Shown here in pieces: positions 48,485 through 57,486 of a stretch of DNA of 64,000 bases. Under the pieces are notes generated by a model. It saw only the letters and a program-made list of their open reading frames with translations, was not told the origin of the DNA and did no database searches. Source of the DNA: Robiginitalea myxolifaciens (lineage in GTDB: Bacteria > Bacteroidota > Bacteroidia > Flavobacteriales > Flavobacteriaceae); the NCBI RefSeq assembly GCF_900115205.1, contig NZ_FOYQ01000001.1, positions 1,143,240 to 1,207,239 on the forward strand, in the 5' to 3' direction. Both the position numbers and the translations under genes were made by a program. Each line of letters opens with the position of its first letter. Position 1 is the first letter of the stretch.

Positions 48485-51151
48485 TTACTTCCGGATCACC
48501 TTCCCTTCGTATTGTTGGCCATTGGTAAAATCAAAGGCGCGGTACACATACACCCCGGAAGGTAATCCCGGTACCACCATCTCAAAGATGCGATCGGCCA
48601 TTCCAGCACGTACTTTTTGCTTCCACACTACCTGTCCGCGCAGGTTGCTCAGGGTCACGTGGAGTTCCTTAGTCGCTTCTGGCAAAATCAGTTTAAAGGA
48701 CGATTCAAACGGGTTTGGATAGGTCCGTGCCTGCTTGAGTTCGGGTAAGGCCGATGGAGCGCTCAGTGGATTGGAAGCTGTTTCGGCTTCCTGCTCAGTT
48801 TCATTAGTTTCCTCCTGGTTTTCAGCTCCAGTAGCTTCGTCAGATGAAGTGTCATTCGAAACACTTTCCGCTTCGGTAGCCGCTTCCGCAGTTTCAGCCT
48901 CAGTAGATTCCTCTGAAGTTTCTTCTTCCGTAGATTCCTCAGTAGTATCTTCCGCTGTAGTTTCTTCGCCCACTTCGGTAATCGACTTCGTAGTCAGGGC
49001 GAGGCCATTAACGGCAAAGGCAAATTCCTCAGCTTCCTGGTAGTTCCCCTGAACGGAGAATACAATGGAAGTCAGTTGCTCAAAGTTTCGGGGATTCCCG
49101 CTTCCGTCCCGGAATTCGCTGAATGCAACTTCCAAACGCCCGGCAGTCGAATCCGGAACTACCTTCAGGCGCAGCCTGTCGTTCCAGTCCTTCATTTCCG
49201 TGGTGATCAGGCTAATCTCGATGGGGCGGTCCTGTTGCAGCTCTATGCTCATATAGGCATAGGCGCTTACATCCAGGGATCGGTCTCCAGCCAGTAGGTG
49301 GCGGAAAACATTTATAGTCCCTTCCACTTTTCCGGACATTTCCAGTCCGCGCTCAACCAAATAGGTGCTATCTCCAAAGATGGCTTTGAGTTCGGAATTA
49401 ATGGAATCCTTGTGTTGGGCTATGTTCCAGGCAGGAACTTCGTCGCGGTTGGTGTCCAGGTCAATTCCCCAGGGGCCATCGGCCAGGTACAAATCGTCGG
49501 CACTCCCGGTTGCTCCGGTAGTCATGCGCAATCCAATATCGAACAGGTGCCCGGTAGGGATTTCGATCCATTCCACCCGGTTTCCACTCAAAACTTGGGT
49601 AAAGGAAACATTCTCAGGGGCAGATAACTCCGTGCGTTTCAAATTTCCATCAATAGTAAGGCTGGATACCCGGCCTGGATTTTCGATTTTCAGGTGCAGT
49701 GCCCCATCGCGATAATATCCTTTGCGGACAAAAGCCTCAGGAATTCGGGGAGCCTGGGTTGTAATAACCGGTTTGTCGGCTTCCAGCGTCTGCAGGATAT
49801 GGCTCACCAGGGTACTCACCTGCCCCATGGAAGATCCCCATACCTGGAAGTTCATATAATCCCCCTGAGGATAGTCACTCAGGTTCCAGGTGCTGAAAAG
49901 TTCATAGCCGCTGATTCCTTCGCGTATGGCAAAAGCCAGCGTGTGCTCAGTTCCTTCGGCGCGTTCCATGCGGGTATACACCATGCGGTGTCCCTGCAAT
50001 TCCAGGGTCCGTACATCGGTCAGCTCTGCATCGTTCAGGCGATCGCAGATATATTTGGTGTGATTGTAAACGCCATCGAGGGTATTGAGGGCCAGGGCCG
50101 CAGCAACGCGTTCGTTGCCCTGGTAGTAGTCTACCGAAAATACCTTATCGGCATTGGTGATCTCGAGCAAATCCTCAGGACTGGACACGCGGGCTTCTTC
50201 CGTCCCCATCATTCCAGTCTCCGGGAAATAGGTATCCAGATTCCCATTTCGCGCAAAATTTCCATTAAAGCTTTTAGCGGAATACCGCACCTGAAGGTCC
50301 TGTTGGTTCAGGGCGCTACCCGTTTGGCGGCGTTTCAGGGTACGTTTGGCAATCTTTTGAGCCAGGCGTCCATGGCTTTCCAACCCGCCATCGTTTCCGG
50401 AACTGACATCGTTGCGATCTTCTACCCGAACCAGGTTTTCCGTTTTCAGGGCGGTGTAGGGGGAAGCGGTAATGTAAAACAGGGCATCGTTAAAATCCTG
50501 ATCACAGCTACCGTAATCGCGTCGAATATCCTCGAATCCGAGGATAATGCGCTCGTTTTCGGAATCGCTCAACAGTACATTGTGGAATTGCAGGGTCGGA
50601 TCGGACTCCGGGTTGTATTCCGGACGGGAATACACCTGCCAGTGCCCTCCGGTTACCTTGCCGCGCCATCCATTGGCGAACAGCACCCAACCAATAGCGG
50701 TGCCGGCAGGGAACCTTCCGATTTTTACCTTATCCCCGGCATATAGCCCTCCTCCACTCCATTTGGCGGAAACGTTGGGGAAAACAATGGTAATGTCTTC
50801 GGGTTGCGGGGTGGTCGGAGGCGGTGATCCGGCCTCATAGGTAAAGAACCCCAATACGTTTTTATACCCGGCACCTTCGGCAACGAATGTTACCCAGACC
50901 TCAGCCTCTTCGTAAAGGATAATGTCGGTGTCGTAGCCGGAGCTAATGTAGTGTGGGTTGTAATCCGGTACCGGATACCCTTCGGGCAGGGCGTCCGCAA
51001 CCAGTTTTAATGTGCTTTCTGAAACCACGTCGGGAGTGGTCAGGTAGTCTGGCGTCCCTTCACTGTCGAAGGTCCCCAGGTAGTTGTAGTCTTGTCCATA
51101 GCTAATACCGGTGAGCAGCAGCCAGGGTAAGTAAAGTAGCTTTTTAATCAT
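48485..51151 (-). CDS. Exported protein with DUF4114-like region and T9SS sorting tail
   Basis: An 888-residue secreted protein. Signal peptide about 1-19 (ending YGQ); an N-terminal region with DRNDV-like calcium-type patches and GSCDQDFNDALFYITA matches the DUF4114/LruC group near residues 215-235. A long acidic low-complexity linker rich in threonine and glutamate sits at about 728-800. The C-terminus (about 810-888) has the type A T9SS sorting pattern, with YPNPFESSFKLILP and GVYVYRAFDFTNGQQYEGKVIRK. It should be translocated by the type IX system and anchored or released at the surface. Confidence 0.88.
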   Translation of the reverse strand: MIKKLLYLPWLLLTGISYGQDYNYLGTFDSEGTPDYLTTPDVVSESTLKLVADALPEGYPVPDYNPHYISSGYDTDIILYEEAEVWVTFVAEGAGYKNVLGFFTYEAGSPPPTTPQPEDITIVFPNVSAKWSGGGLYAGDKVKIGRFPAGTAIGWVLFANGWRGKVTGGHWQVYSRPEYNPESDPTLQFHNVLLSDSENERIILGFEDIRRDYGSCDQDFNDALFYITASPYTALKTENLVRVEDRNDVSSGNDGGLESHGRLAQKIAKRTLKRRQTGSALNQQDLQVRYSAKSFNGNFARNGNLDTYFPETGMMGTEEARVSSPEDLLEITNADKVFSVDYYQGNERVAAALALNTLDGVYNHTKYICDRLNDAELTDVRTLELQGHRMVYTRMERAEGTEHTLAFAIREGISGYELFSTWNLSDYPQGDYMNFQVWGSSMGQVSTLVSHILQTLEADKPVITTQAPRIPEAFVRKGYYRDGALHLKIENPGRVSSLTIDGNLKRTELSAPENVSFTQVLSGNRVEWIEIPTGHLFDIGLRMTTGATGSADDLYLADGPWGIDLDTNRDEVPAWNIAQHKDSINSELKAIFGDSTYLVERGLEMSGKVEGTINVFRHLLAGDRSLDVSAYAYMSIELQQDRPIEISLITTEMKDWNDRLRLKVVPDSTAGRLEVAFSEFRDGSGNPRNFEQLTSIVFSVQGNYQEAEEFAFAVNGLALTTKSITEVGEETTAEDTTEESTEEETSEESTEAETAEAATEAESVSNDTSSDEATGAENQEETNETEQEAETASNPLSAPSALPELKQARTYPNPFESSFKLILPEATKELHVTLSNLRGQVVWKQKVRAGMADRIFEMVVPGLPSGVYVYRAFDFTNGQQYEGKVIRK

Positions 51152-51262
51152 GTTGCAAAATTTGGAATCTGCAACAAATATGCGGTGGCTTTCCTAGCTT
51201 ATAAGGTAGCTGTCGGTGAATGGCAATTTCCTGTAGATAAAGCCAGGAGGAAGTGCGATAAA

Positions 51263-52282
51263 CTAATTGCGGTTTACCCGGTAAGTTATCCTGCGGTTGG
51301 TTATCACGGAAGTTGGAATGGTGAGGGTAACCAGGCCGGTATCGCAAAGCTTGCTGGTGTCGGTAAACTGAATGCTACAAAGCGATGGAATGGCCGAACC
51401 GCTGCTATCCATAAATCGACCTACATGGATTTGTGTGGCCAGGGTGGTATTCAAAGGGGAATAGGCCGGGGCTAAGGCAAAGGTGGTAGTGGTCCCATTG
51501 GCCGTATAAATGATGTTTCCGGTTAGTTCATCGTATTCAATAGTATATGGGTTATTTCCGCTCAGGAATGCGCCCAGGTTTACCGAATAGGTAGCCGGGG
51601 TACCGGTATTCCCGTCGATTACCTGTACCTCTACCCCAAGGTTGTTCGACCCGATATGCCAGATGCGGAAATTACCGGCTGTGGCGATGTCTGCGGTTCC
51701 TTCCTGATCCTGGTATTCAAAATCTGCCCGGAAGCTGGTAAAATTGAAAATGTTCCCGGTATTCGGGACAAAGACGTCGATCCCCACACTTCCACCTGCG
51801 CCACTGGCAATATGGATTCCACATCCTGTCTGGGCCGCCAGGGGACTTACTGCGGTCGCGTCCGGGCCAATGGTCGCCAGCGCCAGGTTGGGGTCGTCAA
51901 AATCAAATCGGGAAACTATCTCATTAGGGGTGCCATCGTCACAAACCTGATATTCAAAACTATCGGTCCCGCTAAACCCCGGATTGGGCACATAGCTGAA
52001 ACTCCCATCGGAATTCAACGTAAGGGCTCCGTTCGAAGGAAGGGTAACAGGAGTCGGGTTAACCGTTAAACCTGCCGTTCCGTTTGGGTCAGTATCGTTG
52101 GAGATTACCCCGTTGGCCGGGACGTTCAGCGTAGTATTTAAACCGGTGGAATAGCTGTCGTCTACCGCGGTTGGTGCTACATTTTGGGCCATAAGGGCCT
52201 GGTTCCCCAGAATGAGGAAGAGCAAAAACAGGGTGAAGCGTATCCCGGAAAGGACCACTGCATTAGGCTGTAGGAATGCCAT
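51263..52282 (-). CDS. Exported cadherin-like protein with inserted domain
   Basis: A 339-residue exported protein, signal peptide about 1-33 (ending LMAQ). A cadherin-like/Ig-like domain starts with AVDDSYSTGLNTTLNVPANGVISNDTDPNG and should continue straight from FEYQVCDDGTPNE to LCDTGLVTLTI; here about 190 residues lie between these two halves (about 125-310), with a beta-sandwich-like stretch that resembles a LamG/concanavalin-type lectin (FRADFEYQDQEGTADI, FRIWHIGSNNLGVEV). It ends with a basic NRRITYRVNRN tail and no T9SS sorting signature. It lies upstream of the T9SS protein on the same strand. Confidence 0.8.
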   Translation of the reverse strand: MAFLQPNAVVLSGIRFTLFLLFLILGNQALMAQNVAPTAVDDSYSTGLNTTLNVPANGVISNDTDPNGTAGLTVNPTPVTLPSNGALTLNSDGSFSYVPNPGFSGTDSFEYQVCDDGTPNEIVSRFDFDDPNLALATIGPDATAVSPLAAQTGCGIHIASGAGGSVGIDVFVPNTGNIFNFTSFRADFEYQDQEGTADIATAGNFRIWHIGSNNLGVEVQVIDGNTGTPATYSVNLGAFLSGNNPYTIEYDELTGNIIYTANGTTTTFALAPAYSPLNTTLATQIHVGRFMDSSGSAIPSLCSIQFTDTSKLCDTGLVTLTIPTSVITNRRITYRVNRN

Positions 52283-52403
52283 ACTACTAAAGTATAGCGA
52301 GATCGGAGGCAGGCGAAAACTTTGTTGTCGAACCGCTCTGGGACGTTGTGAACGGCAAATAATTCCGTATTTTCAACAGCTGACTAATTCGAATACGACA
52401 CTT

Positions 52404-55400
52404 ATGAAAAATCTCGTTCTGCGGGCAGGGTTCCTTCTGCTCCTTCTTGGCCTGATGCCTTATGAGGCCCAATCACAACGCCGCAATCGCGGGGCCAACA
52501 CCACAACTTTTGACGAAAGCCTGTATTCCTCCCTGGAATATCGGCTGGTAGGCCCGTTTCGAGGCGGACGTTCTGCCGCTGTAACCGGGGTACCCGGACA
52601 GCCTAATTTGTTTTACTTCGGGGCTACCGGTGGGGGCGTATGGCGCACCCAGGATGGTGGCCGTACCTGGGCAAATATCTCCGACGGGTACTTCGGGGGA
52701 AGTATTGGCGCCGTTGAAGTGGCCCAAAGCGACCCGAATGTTATCTACGTGGGGGGCGGTGAAAAAACCGTCCGCGGGAATGTCTCCAGCGGTTATGGTG
52801 TATGGAAGTCCGTGGATGCCGGGAAAACCTGGCAGCAGGCCGGACTGGAAAAAACCCGACACATTCCCCGCCTCAAAGTACACCCGACCAACCACGATGT
52901 TGTTTATGCTGCCGTTATGGGCAACATATACAAACCGACTCAGGATCGGGGCATTTACAAGAGCACGGATGGCGGCGCTTCCTGGAAGAAAATTCTTTAT
53001 GTAAACGATCAGGCCGGGGCGGTAGATCTCACTTTTGACCCCACCAACCCGCGTATTCTCTATGCGAGTACCTGGAGGGTGCAGCGAACCCCTTACAGCT
53101 TGAGTTCAGGTGGCGAGGGATCAGCGCTCTGGAAATCAACGGATAGCGGGGAAACCTGGACAGAAATTTCTAAGAATAAGGGCTTTCCGGAAGGAACTCT
53201 GGGAATTATCGGAGTAACGGTTTCCCCGGTTAATGCGCAACGCGTTTGGGCCATTGTAGAGAACAAGGACAAGGGTGGATTGTACCGCTCGGAAGATGGC
53301 GGAAAAACCTGGTCCCAGGTAAATAGTGAGCGCAAACTGCGCCAACGCGCCTGGTACTATACTCGCGTTTATGCCGACACCCACGACGAAGATGTGGTCT
53401 ATGTACTGAATGTACGTTACCACAAGTCTACCGATGGGGGTCGCACCTTCAATACGTTTAATGCGCCCCATGGCGACCACCACGATCTGTGGATAGCCCC
53501 GGAAGATCCGATGCGAATGATCATCGGGGACGACGGTGGGGCCCAGGTCTCCTATGACGGCGGGGAAAACTGGAGTACCTATTACAACCAACCCACAGCG
53601 CAATTTTACCGGGTTACGACGGACAATGCACATCCGTATCGTATTTACGTGGCCCAGCAGGACAACAGCACGGTTCGAATCCGGCACCGTTCGGATGGCT
53701 TCGGCATCTCTGAGGACGACTGGGAACCGACTGCCGGAGGGGAATCTGCCCACATTGCCGTAGACCCAGAGAATAACGATATCGTTTACGGAGGAAGCTA
53801 TGGTGGTTTCCTGACCCGCGTCAACCACGATGCTGGAACCGTTCGCGCCATAAACGTTTGGCCGGATAACCCTATGGGGTACGGGGCCGAAGGGATGAAA
53901 TACCGCTTCCAGTGGAACTTCCCCATTATTTTCAGCAAGCACGATCCCAAGAAGCTGTACACCTTTTCCCAACATGTCCACATGAGTACAAATGAAGGAC
54001 AGAGCTGGGAATTGTTAAGCCCGGACCTCACCCGTAACGATCCCGATAAACTGGTTTCCAGTGGCGGACCGATTACCCAGGACAATACCGGGGTGGAATA
54101 TTACTGTACCATCTTCGCAGCCAATGAGAGTCCGCTTAAGGAAGGACTGCTCTGGGTAGGAAGCGATGACGGCCTGATCCATGTCTCCCGCGATGGCGGT
54201 GGCAGCTGGGACAATGTTACCCCTGCCGGCATGCCGGAATGGAGCATGATCAACAGTATTGAGCCTTCTGCTTTTGACGAAGGAACCTGCTACGTGGCCG
54301 CTACCCGATACAAGCTGGGCGACTTCCAGCCGTATCTCTACAAAACCACGGATTACGGGCAAACCTGGCAAAAAATAACGAACGGTATTCCTGAGGAGCA
54401 CTTTACCCGGGTGGTCCGCGAAGACCCGAAACGCAAGGGCTTGCTCTATGCCGGAACGGAAACAGGCATGTACATCAGCTTCGACGACGGGGCTTCCTGG
54501 AAACCCTTCCAGCTGAACCTGCCGATCGTACCGATTACGGATCTCGCCATCAAGGACAACAACCTCATCGTGGCTACCCAGGGGCGTTCCGTTTGGATCA
54601 TCGACGACCTTACCGTTTTGCATCAACTGGAAGCAGGCGATCGCAGTGCCGATGCCATCCTGTATAAGCCAAAAGATTCCTACCGCATGCGAGGCGGGGC
54701 ACGCAGCACACCTTCCCTGACTGAGGGGCAAAATCACCCGGCAGGAGTCGTAACGCACTTCTTCCTGAAGGATTTTGCCGAAAAGGACAGCGTAAGCCTG
54801 ACCTACACCACAATTAGTGGAGATACGCTGGCAAATTTCAGCACCTATGCCAAGGAGCGGAATGAAAAGCTCAAGGTGGAGCAAGGTGGAAATACACATG
54901 TATGGAATACCCAGGGCAAGAATGCCAAACGCCTCCCGGGTATGATCCTTTGGGGCGCCGGACTCAGAGGTCCGAAAGCAGTTCCCGGGGATTATATGGT
55001 ACACCTAACCACTGCTTCAGGCACGCAATCCGAGCGCTTCACCATCGTTCCCGACCCCAGAGCAGAAGCCAGCGTAGCCGATATGCAAAAGCAGCATGAG
55101 TTCATTACGGATGTCAACAAAACGATTGATCGCGCACACGAATCCATCGAAAAAATCCGGAACGTAAGCGGGCAACTCGACGCCTTTATGAAGCAATACA
55201 AGGGGAACGAGGCCACCAAAGAATTGGTGGAAAAAGCCAAGACCATTAAGGACGGTTTCGGGGAAATCGAGAAGGCGCTGTATCAAACGAAGAACCGCAG
55301 TGGGCAGGATCCGCTTAATTTCCCGATTAAGTTGACCAATAAGCTGGGACACGTAGCCACGTTAGTGGGCTATGGCGATTTCCCGCCAACGGCTCAGGAC

Positions 55401-55538
55401 ATTGCGGTTAAAAATGAACTCACCGCAGCGATCAATAAGGAGTTGGCTGCCTTTGACAAGATGGTAGATGAGGAAATCGCCGCCTTCAACAAGGCTTTCA
55501 ACGAGTTGAACTTAAACTATTTGTTTATAGAAGATTAG
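52404..55538 (+). CDS. VPS10/BNR-repeat (sortilin-like) exported protein, paralog 2
   Basis: A 1044-residue exported protein, started at the ATG at 52404 (signal peptide with LLLLLGLMPYEAQSQ); a frame reaching 52212 overlaps the opposite gene and is unlikely. BNR/Asp-box repeats fill most of the length (VWRTQDGGRTW, VWKSVDAGKTW, IYKSTDGGASW, LWKSTDSGETW). The C-terminal helical region with RSGQDPLNFPIKLTNKLG is shared with paralog 1. Divergent from the cadherin-like gene. A strong terminator follows it. Confidence 0.92.
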   Translation: MKNLVLRAGFLLLLLGLMPYEAQSQRRNRGANTTTFDESLYSSLEYRLVGPFRGGRSAAVTGVPGQPNLFYFGATGGGVWRTQDGGRTWANISDGYFGGSIGAVEVAQSDPNVIYVGGGEKTVRGNVSSGYGVWKSVDAGKTWQQAGLEKTRHIPRLKVHPTNHDVVYAAVMGNIYKPTQDRGIYKSTDGGASWKKILYVNDQAGAVDLTFDPTNPRILYASTWRVQRTPYSLSSGGEGSALWKSTDSGETWTEISKNKGFPEGTLGIIGVTVSPVNAQRVWAIVENKDKGGLYRSEDGGKTWSQVNSERKLRQRAWYYTRVYADTHDEDVVYVLNVRYHKSTDGGRTFNTFNAPHGDHHDLWIAPEDPMRMIIGDDGGAQVSYDGGENWSTYYNQPTAQFYRVTTDNAHPYRIYVAQQDNSTVRIRHRSDGFGISEDDWEPTAGGESAHIAVDPENNDIVYGGSYGGFLTRVNHDAGTVRAINVWPDNPMGYGAEGMKYRFQWNFPIIFSKHDPKKLYTFSQHVHMSTNEGQSWELLSPDLTRNDPDKLVSSGGPITQDNTGVEYYCTIFAANESPLKEGLLWVGSDDGLIHVSRDGGGSWDNVTPAGMPEWSMINSIEPSAFDEGTCYVAATRYKLGDFQPYLYKTTDYGQTWQKITNGIPEEHFTRVVREDPKRKGLLYAGTETGMYISFDDGASWKPFQLNLPIVPITDLAIKDNNLIVATQGRSVWIIDDLTVLHQLEAGDRSADAILYKPKDSYRMRGGARSTPSLTEGQNHPAGVVTHFFLKDFAEKDSVSLTYTTISGDTLANFSTYAKERNEKLKVEQGGNTHVWNTQGKNAKRLPGMILWGAGLRGPKAVPGDYMVHLTTASGTQSERFTIVPDPRAEASVADMQKQHEFITDVNKTIDRAHESIEKIRNVSGQLDAFMKQYKGNEATKELVEKAKTIKDGFGEIEKALYQTKNRSGQDPLNFPIKLTNKLGHVATLVGYGDFPPTAQDIAVKNELTAAINKELAAFDKMVDEEIAAFNKAFNELNLNYLFIED

Positions 55539-55576
55539 GTCGGGGTATTGACTCTTCGCTAGTCTGTTTTCAAAAT

Positions 55577-55606
55577 AAAACCCTCGCTTATTGCGAGGGT
55601 TTTTTC
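55577..55606. terminator. Intrinsic terminator between convergent genes
   Basis: CCCTCGC-TTATT-GCGAGGG is a perfect 7-base stem flanked by AAAA on the left and TTTTTT on the right, so it can end transcription from both sides. It lies 39 bases after the paralog 2 stop and before the minus-strand aminopeptidase stop. Confidence 0.9.
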
Positions 55607-55670
55607 TTTGCATGGCGCGCTAGATCTTCAGAGTTCGCAGAATGCTAATACTGCAGAAATTCAGGAAGAA

Positions 55671-56963
55671 CTAGCTATTCATAATGTCCTCAATTTCCTC
55701 CACTTCCAAAGGAATATCGGCCATCAGGTTTACGGGTTCTCCTTTTTCCTGGATAACCACATCGTCTTCCAATCGAATTCCAAAACCTTCATCCGGGATA
55801 TAGATCCCCGGTTCCACCGTAAAGACCATATTGGCCTTCATCGGGGTTTTCAGCATCCCGTAATCATGGGTATCCAACCCAATGTGGTGGCTGGTTCCAT
55901 GCATGAAGTATTTTTTATAGGCGGGCCATTCGGGATTTTCGTTCTGGACATCGGCCTTGTCGAGCAGACCCAAACTGAGCAGTTCGGAAGTCATAATTTT
56001 ACCTACTTCCTGGTGGTATTCCGCCCAAAGCGTTCCGGGTACCAACATCTTGGTGGCCTCCTCCTTGACTTTTAAAACCGATTGGTATACTTCTCGTTGT
56101 CGCTTGGAAAATCGCCCGCTCACAGGAATGGTTCGGGTCATATCACTGGAATACAAGGCGTATTCCGCGCCAACATCCATAAGGATTAATTCCCCTTCCC
56201 GGCACTGTTGGTTGTTTTCAATGTAGTGCAGGACATTGGCATTATTCCCCGAAGCGATAATGGGCGTGTAGGCAAAGCCGTTGGAACGATTCCGGATAAA
56301 TTCATGCAGGTATTCGGCTTCGATTTCGTACTCCCAGACCCCGGGCTTCACAAATTCCAGCACCCGTCGAAAACCCTTATTGGTTATGCCGCATGCGGTG
56401 CGCATCAGATCCAGTTCTTCCGGTTCTTTTACCCCGCGGATTTCCTGGAGGATGGGATTGCTTTTGGCCACCTTGTGGGCAGGGAAATCTGCCTTGCATT
56501 TTTTGATGAATCGCGCCTCCCGGGTTTCGGTTTCCACGGACTGCCGATAGTGCTCGTTGGTATTGAAATAGATGGTTTCGGCTTCGGTCATCAGGTCAAA
56601 GAAGACTTTCTCAAAATCCGTGAGCCAATAGACCGTTCGAATGCCGGAAGTGGCAAAAGCCTGGTCTTTATCCAGTTTGGCTCCTTCCCAAATGGCAATA
56701 TGCTCGTTGGTTTCCCGCACAAACAGCACTTCCCGGTGCTTGGGATCTATGGCATCGGGAAACAACAACAAAATACTTTCCTCCTGATTCACCCCGGAGA
56801 GGTAAAAGATATCCCGGGCCTGGGCAAAAGGCAAGGTACTATCTGCACTTACCGGGTAAATATCGTTGGAGTTGAAAACCGCCAGGCTCTTGGGAGCCAT
56901 ACGTGCCATGAACTTGCTGCGGTTCTTAGTGAAGAGGGTGTTGGGTATCGGGTGATATTTCAT
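55671..56963 (-). CDS. Aminopeptidase P (Xaa-Pro aminopeptidase, M24)
   Basis: A 430-residue metallopeptidase. An upstream in-frame extension to 57044 was rejected: the ATG at 56963 leaves the usual N-terminus MKYHPIPNTLF. The N-terminal creatinase-like domain and a pita-bread C-terminal domain are recognisable, with metal ligands in LMDVGAEYALYSSDMTRT, MHGTSHHIGLDTHD, VFTVEPGIY and GIRLEDDVVI. It removes an N-terminal residue preceding proline from peptides in the cytosol. It lies convergently to paralog 2 with the shared terminator. Confidence 0.95.
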   Translation of the reverse strand: MKYHPIPNTLFTKNRSKFMARMAPKSLAVFNSNDIYPVSADSTLPFAQARDIFYLSGVNQEESILLLFPDAIDPKHREVLFVRETNEHIAIWEGAKLDKDQAFATSGIRTVYWLTDFEKVFFDLMTEAETIYFNTNEHYRQSVETETREARFIKKCKADFPAHKVAKSNPILQEIRGVKEPEELDLMRTACGITNKGFRRVLEFVKPGVWEYEIEAEYLHEFIRNRSNGFAYTPIIASGNNANVLHYIENNQQCREGELILMDVGAEYALYSSDMTRTIPVSGRFSKRQREVYQSVLKVKEEATKMLVPGTLWAEYHQEVGKIMTSELLSLGLLDKADVQNENPEWPAYKKYFMHGTSHHIGLDTHDYGMLKTPMKANMVFTVEPGIYIPDEGFGIRLEDDVVIQEKGEPVNLMADIPLEVEEIEDIMNS

Positions 56964-57044
56964 GTATGGTGATTCCTGGTTTGACTCTTTATTGGAAAGG
57001 CTGCTTGCTAATTGCAGTTCCTTCCCAAAAGTAAGGAAACCCAC

Positions 57045-57071
57045 AAAAAAAAGGAGCCCCGAAAGGCTCCT
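57045..57071 (-). terminator. Intrinsic terminator of the glycine-zipper gene
   Basis: On the minus strand AGGAGCC-TTTCGG-GGCTCCT is followed by eight T. It lies 25 bases beyond the stop of the 99-residue protein gene, a good rho-independent terminator for it. Confidence 0.85.
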
Positions 57072-57095
57072 CCAAGTATGCAGGTTGGTTAGTTA

Positions 57096-57395
57096 CTATT
57101 TAGAGATGGCTTTTTTCACAGCCCCGATGATTGCCATCAGGACTCCACCACCAACACCACCCCCGGCCACACTGCCGAGAATAGAACTTAAATCCATGCT
57201 GGTGGAAGCTTCCGCTGCTTCAGCGCCACTCATTCCAAGCATTCCTAATAGTGTTCCGCCCAGGCCGCCTCCGAGAATTCCAACGATAGAATTCCCTACG
57301 GTGCCAAGCGAAAGATTTTTCAATATCTTTCCAGCTACATTGCCGCCTACGGCGCCGGAAATCAATTGAATAATTAAAGGGAGATACTCTTCCAT
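57096..57395 (-). CDS. Glycine-zipper small membrane-like protein
   Basis: A 99-residue hydrophobic protein rich in glycine: GGNVAGKILKNLSLGTVGNSIVGILGGGLGGTLLG and GSVAGGGVGGGVLMAIIGAVKK are glycine-zipper segments that should pair helices in a membrane or assembly. It has no signal peptide cleavage motif. It occupies a gap between the aminopeptidase and the third VPS10/BNR gene and has its own terminator, so it is a stand-alone transcription unit. Function unknown. Confidence 0.75.
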   Translation of the reverse strand: MEEYLPLIIQLISGAVGGNVAGKILKNLSLGTVGNSIVGILGGGLGGTLLGMLGMSGAEAAEASTSMDLSSILGSVAGGGVGGGVLMAIIGAVKKAISK

Positions 57396-57486
57396 AATTC
57401 AGTTTGATTAATTAATTGGGCAATAAATTAACAAAATCTTAAAGGTCTGTGCAATTTTAATCTGAATATTTTACCAATATCACAAT

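Noticed and set aside
49694-50746. 350-codon plus-strand frame opposite the T9SS protein
   Set aside because: Antisense shadow of a well-supported gene with signal peptide, domains and sorting tail.
52212-52403. Upstream extension of VPS10/BNR paralog 2
   Set aside because: Would overlap the divergent cadherin-like gene and place the signal peptide internally; the ATG at 52404 fits.
54015-55004. 329-codon minus-strand frame inside VPS10/BNR paralog 2
   Set aside because: Antisense shadow of the repeat-rich coding sequence.
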